Shown: piece after piece, positions 15,001 to 24,626 of the stretch | How positions within the stretch are numbered: position 1 is the stretch's first letter | Layout of the letters: each line of letters opens with the position of its first letter | NCBI GenBank assembly: GCA_030549495.1 | Contig: JAUIRK010001055.1 | Location: 867,001 to 931,000 of the forward strand | Source: Nectonema munidae | Taxonomy: Eukaryota; Nematomorpha; Nectonematoida; Nectonematidae | Length of the DNA: 64,000 nt | Reading direction: 5' to 3' | Translations under genes and position numbers: made by a program | The notes under the pieces: model-generated | What the model was told of the DNA's origin: nothing | Database searches by the model: none | What the model saw: only the letters and a program-made list of their open reading frames with translations

Positions 15001-16111
15001 ACTAAGAAAAACAAATACATCATTTACTTTATCCTACGCCTATTTCAAACTCCTCTTTCTCATATCTACATCTTTCCAAGTTATTTTGGATATTCCTTTG
15101 TATTTAATGTTTTTTTAAATAATTAATTGTGTATTGTGTCTCTTGAACGCTACGGTGTTTCCGGCTTGCAAGAGTGGTAAATATTCAAAATGCGGCCCGC
15201 GAGTTATTCAAGCTTGACATCCCCCTCTAGAATGTAACTAGGATTATGAAATAGATAAAAAAAAATATGTTCTTTTTTTAATCGAAAATGTCAATTCCTT
15301 CAAAAAACTGATCTCCAATCCCAGAAATTAAAAGGATGAAGATGAGTGTATTGATGCCAATTAAGAAGAAATAAATTGAAAAGACAAACTTCATACCTAT
15401 GAATTCCCAAAGCGATTTATTGAAATCCATTAATACTAGAATTTAAATACGGTTAGAATTCATATGATTTTCCTAAATTACATGATATAATGAATCAAGT
15501 GGAAGCATAACAAATAGGAAAGGAGCTTGAAGAATATTATCCTCAATTTCTACTCAAATAAATTCAAAAAGTTCACCAATAATTTCATTTTTCTAATACA
15601 TTATAGCAAAGGTCTACATGTAGGAATTCATAAACAGTGTTTAAAAATGCTAATTCTTAATGGATTTTTGAGTGGCCACAATCAAAATTCTTGGTCGCTA
15701 TAGGATCAAAGAGAGGAATTACTTGATCGCCAATAGCAGCTTGAATAAAGCTGAGTAAAACTTCATATGTTTTCCGCGTCTCCGGGGTTTTGGGTTTGTA
15801 GAAAATTCCTAGCATGGTTTCGTTAGATTCAGAAACGAGGCTATAAGCTTGTGACTTGATATCGCGTTGAGCCTCATCCCTCTTAGTCCTCCTATACAAA
15901 GGAAAATATAAAAATCAATGAACAGGAATTCTTAAAATACACTTTACTTATCCTTGCACTCCTTGATCAAGGGAGGCTTGCTTCTTTGCGTCTTGTCACC
16001 CATTCTGTAGGAATTCAGCTTGCCTGCCAAAGACAAAACTTCTCCAGTAGGTTCATCTCTAGACCTCCTATCGATTAGAGATCTGTCTGCTTGCAACACC
16101 AAATTAGAGTT
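1..16111 (-). CDS. SNRNP200: Brr2 / SNRNP200, U5 snRNP RNA helicase (gene, partial at both ends)
   Basis: Brr2 is the U5 snRNP helicase that unwinds U4/U6 during spliceosome activation. Sixteen coding exons join in one frame: 15948-16111, 15723-15891, 14474-14660, 12154-12305, 11259-11663, 10371-10587, 9970-10319, 9426-9914, 7863-8255, 7426-7812, 6600-6833, 6349-6539, 6005-6296, 5779-5950, 861-2446 and 1-261. They sum to 5649 nt (1883 codons) with GT-AG junctions; the human protein has 2136 residues. Order: N-terminal plug region, first helicase cassette (Walker [23 protein letters not shown]), its Sec63 unit, second cassette, start of the second Sec63 unit. The first visible residues are [15 protein letters not shown]; the exon with the initiator methionine was not found upstream, and the C-terminal end lies beyond base 1. 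Similarity to Brr2 is strong along its whole length, so the identity is close to certain. Confidence 0.96.
262..860 (-). other. Brr2 last visible intron
   Basis: This 599-nt intron lies between the exon ending at 861 (donor GTAAGT) and the exon starting at 261 (acceptor ctttttag). It is AT-rich and I see no gene or recognisable repeat in it. Confidence 0.85.
861..2446 (-). CDS. SNRNP200: Brr2 second helicase cassette, single 528-codon exon
   Basis: One exon carries the whole RecA part of the C-terminal cassette, from [19 protein letters not shown] to DLEQSK. In known Brr2 this cassette binds nucleotide poorly, does not unwind RNA, and serves as a regulatory and Prp8- or Jab1-binding platform. 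Here the motifs are further eroded: Walker A reads GAPNGSGKS, the DExH box reads DKLQ where human has DEVH, the TPEKWD element reads TAQQWD, and the human segment SLCWGMNVAAH reads [11 protein letters not shown]. The scaffold parts are well kept, such as [47 protein letters not shown] and [15 protein letters not shown] read it as a pseudo-helicase module still under selection. The exon ends with a perfect GTAAGT donor. Confidence 0.94.
2618..3990 (+). mobile_element. Tigger/pogo (CENP-B DDE) transposon fossil in a Brr2 intron
   Basis: The left end resembles a pogo/Tigger terminus: AGTAAACTCTCGATAACTCG, then further cttcg/cgaag units to about 2745. Downstream on the plus strand, stretches of DDE transposase appear in shifting frames: [17 protein letters not shown] near 3238 (with the first catalytic D), [23 protein letters not shown] near 3545 (second D region), and remains of the FKxxYRRxI segment near 3660. 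No right terminal repeat was found, so the 3' boundary is approximate. Several frameshifts and stops make it clearly inactive. It sits antisense in the 3.3-kb intron between the two cassettes of Brr2. Confidence 0.75.
3991..5778. other. Remainder of the 3.3-kb Brr2 intron, no gene seen
   Basis: AT-rich intronic sequence. Near 4634 a short segment (CAGGGACGGATCCAGG) looks like the end of a DNA transposon, but no partner end was found. The small open frame near 5501-5743 resembles nothing I recognise. Confidence 0.6.
5779..6833 (-). CDS. SNRNP200: Brr2 first Sec63 unit, visible exons 11-14
   Basis: Exons 6600-6833, 6349-6539, 6005-6296 and 5779-5950 encode the Sec63-homology part of the first cassette: [42 protein letters not shown], the helical bundle with [17 protein letters not shown] and [19 protein letters not shown], then [19 protein letters not shown], and the immunoglobulin-like part ending [17 protein letters not shown]. 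Introns here are tiny (60, 52 and 54 nt). The codon for the methionine of KRMWHSM is split between exons (AT then G). The exon at 5779-5950 joins over 3.3 kb to 861-2446, with a split alanine codon. Confidence 0.94.
6977..7282. repeat. Foldback MITE in a Brr2 intron
   Basis: The two ends are inverted copies over roughly 45 nt. The left reads GCGCAAAATTG, then AAAATTTCCATTCAGAAAATTG; the right arm carries the same blocks on the opposite strand. The block of 17 bases beginning TTTCCATTCAGAAAATT is identical in both arms. The middle, about 200 nt, is AT-rich and noncoding. It lies within the intron 6834-7425. I could not define a clear target duplication, so the superfamily is open. Confidence 0.7.
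7426..10319 (-). CDS. SNRNP200: Brr2 first (active) helicase cassette, visible exons 7-10
   Basis: Exons 9970-10319, 9426-9914, 7863-8255 and 7426-7812 encode the catalytic Ski2-like RecA pair and the winged helix. All motifs of an active enzyme are present: Walker [19 protein letters not shown], Walker [13 protein letters not shown], motif [33 protein letters not shown] and motif [11 protein letters not shown]. The winged-helix part follows as [20 protein letters not shown] and LKYDKKSGN. This cassette drives U4/U6 unwinding in known Brr2, and nothing seen here suggests loss of activity. Two of the introns are near minimal (50 nt at 7813-7862, 55 nt at 9915-9969); the third, 8256-9425, is enlarged by a retroposon. 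Confidence 0.95.
8743..9230 (+). mobile_element. Complete 488-bp retroposon with 15-bp target duplication
   Basis: The element is flanked by perfect 15-bp direct repeats (ATTACATGTATACAA at 8728-8742 and 9231-9245). It ends in a short ATG/GAT repeat (gcgaatggatgatgatgatg) and contains GGCGCCAGGAAGGGCATCC, a segment common in the 3' parts of SINEs and RTE-like LINEs. A possible Pol III A box (TGGTTAAGTACTTGG) lies near 9019 and a weak B box follows, so it may be a composite SINE; a 5'-truncated LINE is the alternative. It sits inside the 1170-nt Brr2 intron 8256-9425, antisense to the gene. Its high GC stands out from the intron. The rest of the intron shows no gene. Confidence 0.85.
10371..16111 (-). 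CDS. SNRNP200: Brr2 N-terminal region, visible exons 1-6
   Basis: Six exons encode the part ahead of the first helicase cassette. Recognisable blocks are [14 protein letters not shown], the segment with [12 protein letters not shown] and [37 protein letters not shown] followed by an acidic stretch, [13 protein letters not shown], and [17 protein letters not shown]. In known Brr2 this region plugs and inhibits the helicase and docks on Prp8 partners. The frame carries across every junction; for example the split codon after KQM becomes glutamate. The intron at 15892-15947 is only 56 nt, while those at 12306-14473 and 14661-15722 are long. The extreme N-terminus (about 15 residues in relatives) is missing and must lie beyond 16111. 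Confidence 0.93.
10588..11258 (-). other. Brr2 intron, no features
   Basis: 671-nt AT-rich intron between the exon starting at 10587 and the one ending at 11259. Nothing recognisable was seen in it. Confidence 0.8.
11664..12153 (-). other. Brr2 intron, no features
   Basis: 490-nt AT-rich intron between exons 12154-12305 and 11259-11663. I see nothing in it besides the splice sites. Confidence 0.8.
12876..13545. mobile_element. Tigger-like MITE, 670 bp, TA target site
   Basis: The terminal inverted repeats read CAGTCCACCCTCAGTATTGG on the left and CAGTCAACCCCCGCTTATTC on the right (reverse complement), each flanked by TA, the target site of Tc1/mariner/pogo elements. Just inside both ends lie GCGGGGGTT and the CCGCGAATA motif in inverted order, familiar from Tigger-type MITEs. 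The interior is AT-rich without a transposase I can recognise. It is in the 2168-nt Brr2 intron 12306-14473; the rest of that intron shows nothing. Confidence 0.8.
14661..15722 (-). other. Brr2 intron, no clear features
   Basis: 1062-nt intron. A short GC-richer patch near 15130-15240 (gcggcccgcgagttattc) resembles the end of a hAT-type repeat, but no second end or target duplication was found. Confidence 0.6.
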
Positions 16112-16699
16112 CTATAAATATAGGCACTATTTAACAGTATAAAAGCCATCTTTCGCGTTATTTCTTTGAAAGCGATGCTTCGCCTTCGGAATTTTTGTGG
16201 TGGCAGTTATTGAAAACTACATTTACTGAATTGGAATACGGAGAAGGACATATACGAACAAATTAATAAAAAGTTTCTGGATGAAAATAATAATGAAATT
16301 CTCGCGCTTTCTTTTAAATGCTACAATTGTGGCCATACAACTTCAAAATACAGAAATGAACTTTTGTACTGAACATATTTCCAATATTTGTGAATCTAAA
16401 GATCATTTTCACAAAGAACAAATGTTTCACATGTATATGTAAAAATAATGAGTGTTCAGTGTTCACTATAATGCTATGTCTCATTCTTGTTTTGAATGCA
16501 TTAGGAATCTTAAATTGTGAAATATGTAACTCTATCCCTTGCATCATTTTAATTATAAAATTGATGTATTTGTTTATTTTTCATGAAAGACCCAAAATCG
16601 GAGGAGACGTAGCAATTTTTTATTAAAAAAAACACAGAATAGTTTAAATGAAAACCTTTACATGCGTTGAAAATTTATCGGATTTTCTCTTTGCTACTC
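16112..16699. other. Region upstream of the first visible Brr2 exon
   Basis: The acceptor tttatag precedes exon 15948-16111, so an upstream exon must exist. I searched for an exon encoding a Brr2-like start with the QYEYK element and did not find one here. The open frames at 16314-16626 resemble nothing known. Confidence 0.5.
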
Positions 16700-17522
16700 T
16701 AAATTTATCGACACACTGAAATTGTTATTTCTAAGTTTAAAACTACGTAATTCCACAAATAATGATTTTTACATTGTAGGAGATTTTAATATAAACTTGT
16801 TTGATACATACAAAAAGTAATGAACTTTCAATGTAACTTAATGCCTAACGGATTCTCTTCCGCAATTTCTAAGCCAACTCGAGTTTCTCCTGCATCAGCT
16901 ACTTTGATAGATAATATCTTCAAAATAGAACTGACATCTCTCAATATTATATCAGAGATTAGTGATCTCATTGTATCACACCACCTATAAAGCATTAAGT
17001 CTACAAAAGTTATAGGAGAAATTTTTCTTCTAAATCTTATAAATGATTTATTACATATCCTTCGTCCTATTAACCCAATCATTAATACAGAAATTATCCA
17101 TTTCAAAGTAATATACCTTAGTTTTCTGAAGAAATAAAAAAGCTATATAAAAAATACAAAAATCGAGTCTATTTTTAGAATACAAATCTATATGAGATTG
17201 TATAATTGGAAAATTAAAGTTGCCAGATTTAATTACTTTAGTAAGTTTTTCCTACTTGAAATAAGACAATTTGGTTATAAGCTGAATTTTATAATGAAAA
17301 ATAAAACCTCACCCCAGCTTTCAGCCAATTTATCAGATAATGGATTTAATGGTTATTCTTCTTCCCACATTGAAAACAAACCTAGACTCTTATTGTTTCA
17401 TTGATGATTATATTGATTCAAACGTTTCCTCAATTTATTTTAGCGAGATATCAATTAATGACCTTTATATACTTCAATCAATAAATGACTATTTTATTAA
17501 ATTTCAAATCTTGTGTGATTAT

Positions 17523-20296
17523 TATAGCACGAAAAAAATTGACCTAAAAATTAAATGAAATTGACCTTAAAATATTGACATTATTGACTTAAAAACTTTA
17601 AAATTGACTAAAAAAATTGACTTTTTTAAATAAAGTTTACATGTATAAATGTTTATTTTTTTATGATAAATGTATATTATGCATAACATCATAATTGTAG
17701 TTCATTATCAGGTACTTTGCAACGTTTTCATCATTAAAATTTCGATTTTTGTTCAATATATTATTTAGCATTGAGAAACTTCTTTCGACTTTTATTGAAG
17801 TTGGCTGCGCATTTTCCAGCAAACTGTACAGATGTGGGCTAATATCTTCTCTTGTTTTTTTCATGATAATTTCCACATCATTATTTTCTAATCTGTTGGA
17901 AATATATTTATCCAAGTCACAAATGTCGTCCATGATTTTTAGGTGTACTATATCTTGATATGCCTCATGAACACAGTAATTCTCATCTTTGCACTTTTCC
18001 ACTAAATCCAGCAACGGTTTGTACTTTAATATTTCCTTCAAGTTTTCTGATAAAGATTCTACAACAATGGCTTCTTTAGCTTTTTCAACAATAGTTCCAT
18101 CATCAGAAAACTCAAGCACAATTTTCCTAACATCAACGTATTTTTGTGCATACCAAAAAGCAGCTCTCAACCAAGACGCGCATCTTGTAACAACAGGCTT
18201 AGGTGGTAAGCCAATTTCTTGGAAAATTTTCTGCCTTCTTTTGTTTTTCACCGTCAACATCTTGGGAGAAGAAATTAGATTATCAACTTTTCCAAATCTT
18301 ATTCTGATATTCAAGCAACAATTATGCAAAAGATGCGCCAATCAAAATATATGGAATAAATTTGGATACAAAATTTTTAAGGTCTTTCCGGCTTTTTTCA
18401 TGTATGTAGCTGCATCAGTAATAAGAAGAACAAAGTTTTCTCTTTTTGTTCCCAGGTATTTTATTTCTTCATCAATAATTTGCGTAATTTTTTGGCTATC
18501 AACTGAAGTTGAAAAACAAACGGAGTCAATTAGGTACGCTTTTTTAGGGAAATTTAAATCACCAACTAAAACATTAACATAAGACTTGTTTGCGAATGTA
18601 GACTCATCTACAATTAAAAACAAGTAGCTATCTTTCACTTTTTTCTTTATACTCTCTTTAACACATTCTGCAAGACTTTTAATGTAGTATCGACAGGAAT
18701 TTGCATTGGGGCATTCATAACCCATGTATTTGAATAATTCTTTAATTGAAGGATGATTCAGTTTATTAAGAGGTATATTTGCTGATAAGAAAGATTCTGT
18801 TACTTTTTTTATGAAATTATTATCGTGAATGAAGGTTTGACTGGAAGAAGATGGAAGATAAACTTTTTTTGAGTGTTTTTCAGTTTTTCTATGACTTTCA
18901 ATAAAAAACAATTTGCTGTGATTAACGAGGCACTTACAAAGCTTGCAAAAAAGTTCACTTTTAGGAGTTGTTTTGAACTCATCAGGAAACTTTACTAATA
19001 TTTCTTTAACCTTTTGCGATGAACTTTTTGCAGTTTTTGGCATTTGTCAAACAAGAGAAAACATCAAAAACAACTTATACTAGCTTAGTTATGAAAAAAT
19101 TCAAAAGTAGTAAGAAATTGGAATTCGAACTATAAAAAAACAAGCGAAAAGGAAATATAAATGAAAGTTTCGACAGATGTCAATGAGTTAGTGTATTACT
19201 GTTTCAATAATGATCTATAAAAGAAAAGCATCTTTGGCTTCTTACATAAGTGATAGATATCTAACGTATATCTATGTCAAAGATAAATAATTGAAAGAGA
19301 TTGCTAAGCTTTTCTCAGACACAATAATGTTGTCATTTTGAGCAAACAAAATTGTCACATACGTGATATCAAACATACATAGAAAGAACATATGTCAAAA
19401 ATAAATAATGGAAAAAGACTATTGAAGAAACTTTTCTCAGATTATTATTGACAATGATGTTTTCATTTTGTTCTTGATTTAGAGTAATTCGAAGGCATGA
19501 AATGTCATTCGAATGTGGGAAATGAGTGTTGTAATAGAAATAAAATCATAATGTAAGCATATTTGAGTATCAAAGATGTTCATTTAACAAATTTGCATAC
19601 AGTCTATCCTAGATCTAACTTACCCTGATTTTGCGTTGAGTAAATTTCACGTCATTGCAGAATTATCGTTTAATTATTAATTTTTTTGTTATTTTATGTA
19701 TCAAAAATTTTATAAATATAGGCAAGTCGTAGTCGTAAAGTTTGTTCTACAATAAGTAACATATATAAAGCTAGTTAGACAACAAAACAGTGCATTCTTA
19801 AGGAATGCAAAGGATAACAAGTCGACTCTATCGCGTAATTGTTATCCCCGATGAAATTCTACTTTGTCAATATACTTGCCACCAAATGAGTTTTCAATGT
19901 ATAACACTATTTAACATCGTTCAATTTGGACCATTTGTCATCCAGGATAGGATTTTTGTGTTATATGATTGATAAGTTAAAGGTCAACCTAGACTTCACT
20001 GATCTTGTGATTTATTTCCGGGTGCCAGTCTCGTCTCGGACACAAAATGTAGGGCATCTGTGTTCTAAAAATAAGAATTTATCAAAAAAAGTCAACCCCA
20101 TTTTTCTAAAATTGCTTTTATTGTCTTATTAGCTAAAAAAATTGACTTTATCCTTAAAAACTCAAAAAATTGACTTTATTGACCTTATAAATTTCTGAAA
20201 ATTTAAATTTGTTTACTTTTATGCTTCTATTTCAGCGTTTCTAAAATATACTAGCATTAAAATAAAAATTGACTTTATTGACTTTTTCGCGCTCTA
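17523..20296 (-). mobile_element. Nearly intact hAT transposon, 2774 bp, 8-bp target duplication
   Basis: The 8-bp direct repeats GTGATTAT (17515-17522 and 20297-20304) flank imperfect 14-bp terminal inverted repeats: TATAGCACGAAAAA on the left and TAGAGCGCGAAAAA on the right (2 mismatches). Both subterminal regions carry many copies of AAAATTGAC or TTTATTGAC motifs, as expected for transposase-binding sites. The transposase is on the minus strand. The element is inserted in an older LINE, directly before its FADD box, which dates it as younger. Between 19044 and about 19900 I see only noncoding DNA. Confidence 0.92.
17661..19043 (-). pseudogene. hAT transposase with one in-frame stop
   Basis: From ATG at 19043 the frame runs 460 codons to a stop at 17661, broken by a single TGA at 18342-18344 between LYPNLFHIF and LAHLLHNC, where relatives usually have a short polar or cysteine residue. 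Parts: an N-terminal BED-like zinc finger (C-x2-C at FCKLCKC, then H-x5-H at SHRKTEKH), a DUF659-like core with the first catalytic aspartate in FLIVDES and the second in LITDAATYMKKAG, and the C-terminal hAT dimerisation domain (IKVERSFSMLNNIL, NVAKYLIMNYN). Apart from the stop it looks functional, so this copy was probably disabled recently. Confidence 0.9.
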
Positions 20297-21090
20297 GTGA
20301 TTATTTACTCTTTGCTGACGATATAATCTTATTTTAGCTGAAACACAAAATATTTGTTGATTTTGAAATTTATGATATGTATATAAACGAAAATATAATC
20401 ACTATCTAGACTTTGTGCTCAAATGAAAATAAAATATAAAATCTAAAACTGTGTTCTTTTCAAACGGGAAAGTAAAATACTGCGTGATTTTTGATATAGA
20501 AAATGACTTAAATTTTTTGCTATTGATAAAGTGAAATAGTCATATAAAATGTATTTCTACGAGTCAAACAAAATTCTTCAATGAAAAAATCTTGGAACTG
20601 CTTTATAATACTCTAATTTTGCCCCAATTAAATCATGGACTTATCAATGGAGGTTATGCCAATCAGAACAAGCTTTTATTACAGAGGTCGATAAGAATTA
20701 TTCTGAAATTACCCTACTTCAAAGAATTAAAGGTTCTCGAAATTGATGATATGTATATGCTGCAAACTTTCAAATTAATACATAATTTTTCGAATGGAAA
20801 TCTACATGCGTTTTCTGGGTTTTGGTTTGAATTTAGCTCTAATAAACAAATGTTTTTCTTGTCATATAACACAATTATTAAATATTTTGACCATTGTTCA
20901 TTTATAACAAACAAAAATATGTACAACAAGCACACGTGTTTTTTTTTATTACTATCTTATTCTTTATAGTTATGATTTGTTTATCTACTTATTCATTGTA
21001 ACTTTTTATATTTTCACTTTTTCTCTCTCAGATTTGCATATATTTTATTTTTCTTCTAATATATCTATTTATACATTAAAAAATAAAGGT

Positions 21091-23518
21091 TTCTATAAAA
21101 ATCTTAAAATTATTATGAACTTATCTTTGAAATAAAATTTTCAAATTGATCTTCCGATGTATACCTTGTTTTTCCAATAAATTAAAACTCACTAAAATAG
21201 TTTTCATCAAGAACTATTGATATATATTCTTTTTATACACCAATTTCTTTGCTTTCCAACTTTAATGAAATATTTGAAAAAATTATTCATTCCAAGTTAA
21301 TTAACTATTCATAATTGATTTCTTGCAAATTTTTAGACACATTCTTCGCAAAGCTCGAATGGATGATGACACCTGATAACCACTCATATTTTATTATATA
21401 CTAAATTGCATGCTACTCCAATGCAATTAGATGACCTCAGTAATTAATCTGACGTCTTTTTAAATAAAGTTTATTTAATATAATAAGAATTTATAGACAA
21501 CGGTGTACAAATTATTGTGTTTTGGAATATTCATATAATTACACATCACTACAATATAGCTAGATCTAGTCTTTGCTTTATGATTGAGAGATATGGGTGT
21601 AAAAATAGGAATACACTCAGTTTAATTTATATTTAAATACAAAACTAAATTATTAAAAAAATATATATAACAATAATAAATAAAAGAAATGATCATACAG
21701 CTTTATACTCATACTGTTGAGCTCTTGCGGCGGCATCAGCCATTTTATAACAAGAATACAATTTATATGAAATAATTTAATAATTTTTAACTCAATATTT
21801 ATATAGATGTATTTATTTTAACATAGATTGATTGTTTTGTTCGACACATATCAAAGCACAGAGAAAAGATTGGTTAGATACTGGGTTTCGATAACACAAG
21901 GTCTTGATCTCGATCGCGCATCAAGATTAAATAAAAATATATGCTACGTATTTAGATTAGTAAGACAAGGATCAAATATAGTGAATGGTTTTTTAATGGT
22001 TAAGTTCAGTGTACAGCTAAAGAACCATTGAATTTATACTCTATGCAAATAATATCACTCTTATATTTAATTGTAGTAGTTTTATAGTTAGTCCAAAATG
22101 AATTCTCTAAACTAAACAGTGAAATGTATAATTACTTCATTTTTTCTAAACGAACTAATATTATTTTTCCTACAATAGCCCGCGCCACCTAAAAATACTA
22201 TACATTTAATAAAGTTTTCGATGTTAAATTTTGCAAAATATGTGTTTCATGCATAGTGTTTTAAATACTTTAAAAGTTAAAACACTAAGTTTGAAAACAC
22301 GGAAAAAATATAAAGCTGAACAAATATTCTGAAAACTTAAGACTGTAAAGATTTAACCGTCATTTTCAATCGATCTAAGAAATTAGCGGATAGAATAAAG
22401 TTTGTTGCAAACCTATACAAGGTACACAAGAAGATACTATTTCACACATGTTAACTTTATCTGCAAAATTCAGATATAAATGGATTTTATTAACAAATTT
22501 ATTCAGTAAATGGTCTAGTCGTGTGAGCATAGAATTTCATAAAATCGCTTTGATTTCGATTCACTGTTGTTTTTATTGCTGTCATGTGTGTAGTTATAAA
22601 AAGAGCTTTTCATTGACCGCTGATAACATAAAAAAATTATTTACCTTACATTATTAATTCATTATATTTTTACTTTTTAAAATATTTTTCAAATTGCTTG
22701 CATAAATATTGATAATACGTTTAAGATCGTGTTCTTAACAGTTGTTGTTTTGTGTTAACAAAATTGTCTTTTTTAGTTTTATATTTTGATATAAAATATT
22801 TAATACATAATTTTAAGGCTAATTTTCTACTTTCTTATTCAATTAAATTTGATATAGTTAACCTTTTAAGACCTAGGTTATTGAAAACTACCTGTCTGCT
22901 TATTTTTTCATTTTCACTTCTTGGTACATCGGAGTGTCATACTGATTGTCAAAGAGTTTACTTTCTAAAAATTTTTTATTCATTTTCTCAGTAAATTTGA
23001 AATTTGAGAAAAATGAGAATTGTCTTGAAAGATTTTTCTTTAAATTTATAAAATGGTTCTTTTTCGTTATTCTTCTTGTAATTAGCGTTTCCTTTTTTTT
23101 GCATTTTGGTAGAATTTTTATATGTAGTATGATTATTCTGAACAGAATAACGTTTATATTATTACAAGATAAAATATATCAAAAAAAAACTACTTTTTAA
23201 AATTATAAAAGTTTGCATAAATATTAATCTACCTTCTCCCCTCAACATTTTTGCTATGCTATCGTTGAAAATTTAACTATTATTAGTAACCCTAATTTTT
23301 ACTAATTTATTGTCTAGGCCTTGTATATCTTTAATATAATTTCTTATTTTGGGTTTTGTTATAATGTTATAACCAAAGCACGTTTTTTTATACTGAAAAA
23401 TTAACTAAATAAGCATGTTTATTTTTTAACCGGTCGCATGTTGTTGCATGTAAACTGACTAAGTTGGCTTATGTTTGGATGCAGTGGCATGCCAAGAGGT
23501 GAGTGGTCTGCTCCCTAG
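21091..23518. other. Intergenic AT-rich DNA, no gene seen
   Basis: More than 2.4 kb with only short open frames of low complexity, rich in phenylalanine, isoleucine and lysine. No domain, repeat end or splice pattern was recognised. Confidence 0.6.
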
Positions 23519-23661
23519 GGATCAAGTGTAGAATCTGACTCCAAAAAATTCAAGTGAAGAATCTTTCTCCAGAAAATTATCTTCAGCTAGTGTTTTTTTT
23601 ATCTAATTTTAAAACCATCATAAATTAGATTTTATAGTTAGTGTTAGTAAAACAGGTAGAG

Positions 23662-23961
23662 CAGGGATGGACCGAGAGGGGGGGATATGGGGATGCATAC
23701 CTCCCCCCCCCCCCCCCCCCCACCAGCAATCTATTCAAGAAAAATTAAGGTTGGAGTCCACCCTAAAATAGAAATCAAAATTGATGAAGTCATTGATCGA
23801 TTTTCAAAGCAAAAAGAAAAGACTTTGTAATATAATTTTAATCATTTATTTTACATACGTTTTCAAATTTCTTCCCTAATAAAATGTGTAAAATATTTTG
23901 CTAATATTAGTATACCCCCCCCCCCCCCCCCCCCCACAAAAGATTTCTAGATCCCCCACTG
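23662..23961. mobile_element. hAT-type MITE, 300 bp, with two long poly-C tracts
   Basis: Perfect 8-bp direct repeats AGGTAGAG (23654-23661 and 23962-23969) bound an element that starts CAGGGATGGACCGAGAGGGG and ends, on the other strand, CAGTGGGGGATCTAGAAATC. An 8-bp duplication and CAG ends fit the hAT superfamily. It contains two runs of about 20 C residues near its two ends. No coding content. Confidence 0.8.
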
Positions 23962-24113
23962 AGGTAGAGTGATTTAATTTTAAAGTTAGTATTAACAAAA
24001 TTTGATTTTAATTTTAGAGTTAGTATTAACAAAACCTGATTATATACATTACGTGTAAATGATTATAATTTCCAAGCTCCATAAATATATGACATATAGC
24101 CACTGACTTACTT

Positions 24114-24467
24114 TTAAATTTGATTTGGCCAAAAAAGAATTTTGCCTAATAGACGATGTTTTATATTTTTCACAATTTTATTATTACATTTCCATTGATA
24201 TCTATCTTTTGTTGAAGTTCTTTTATTCCAATTCATTGGTAAAGTACAATAATCACAATTCATTTGGTTGAACAAAAGATTTTTTTGATTCAAAAAGTTT
24301 ATAATTTGTATATTGTCTCTTTCATTAATTATTTCTTTCAACAGAAAGTTTATGTAAAAATTATTATTCATATCAATTTTATGTTTCATTTTAAACCACT
24401 TGTGTATATGAAAAGAGCAGAAAAAAAACTTTGTTCGAATTTTAAAATCAAAATCTATCAGGATCAA
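24114..24467 (-). pseudogene. Truncated Merlin/ISXO2-like transposase N-terminus
   Basis: A 117-codon frame with the order typical of ISXO2-like/Merlin proteins: a helical start (NNNFYINFLLKEII), a segment INFLNQKNLLFNQ, then a zinc ribbon beginning CDYCTLPMNW, a basic-aromatic stretch DRYQWKCNNK, and the remains of the motif leading to the catalytic domain. The second half of the zinc ribbon has lost a cysteine and the DDE domain is absent, so it cannot be active. The assignment rests on the C-x2-C pattern plus YxWxC and the flanking inverted repeats. Confidence 0.6.
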
Positions 24468-24626
24468 ATAATGCCTTGAAATCGTCTGCTTAAATTTTAT
24501 TAAACAAATTTGGAAAAACTCGAATTTTGAAATAAATTTAACTTTTCGAGGGAAATTTCGGAAATCACGATCAAGTGTAGAATCTGACTCTCAAAACTTT
24601 ATGGAGTCAGATTCTACACCTGATCC

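Larger units (their letters stand above)
16700..21090 (+). mobile_element. Old Jockey-type LINE, split by a hAT insertion
   Basis: Plus-strand fragments of a non-LTR retrotransposon lie on both sides of the hAT element at 17523-20296. On the left are an endonuclease segment (DFYIVGDFNINLFDTYK near 16760), a PNGFSSAISKPTRVSPASAT segment and a pre-RT segment (YFSEISINDLYILQSINDYF near 17440). Immediately right of the insertion is the reverse transcriptase YLLFADDIILF box, and further on the C-terminal part (LYNTLILPQLNHGLINGGYA near 20595). The RT core between the pre-RT segment and FADD is missing, so a deletion came before the hAT insertion. There are many stops. The 3' end near 21090 is approximate. 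Confidence 0.8.
23519..24626 (-). mobile_element. Merlin-like (ISXO2/IS1016-type) DNA transposon remnant
   Basis: Inverted copies of a 25-bp sequence bound the region: GGATCAAGTGTAGAATCTGA... at 23519-23543, and its near-identical reverse complement at 24602-24626 (one difference, A to G). A third, direct copy at 24569-24590 forms a hairpin with the right end. Between them lies a minus-strand frame with an ISXO2-type N-terminus. A separate hAT MITE (23662-23961) is inserted within it. I could not find a target duplication around the outer ends, so the exact borders are tentative. Confidence 0.65.
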
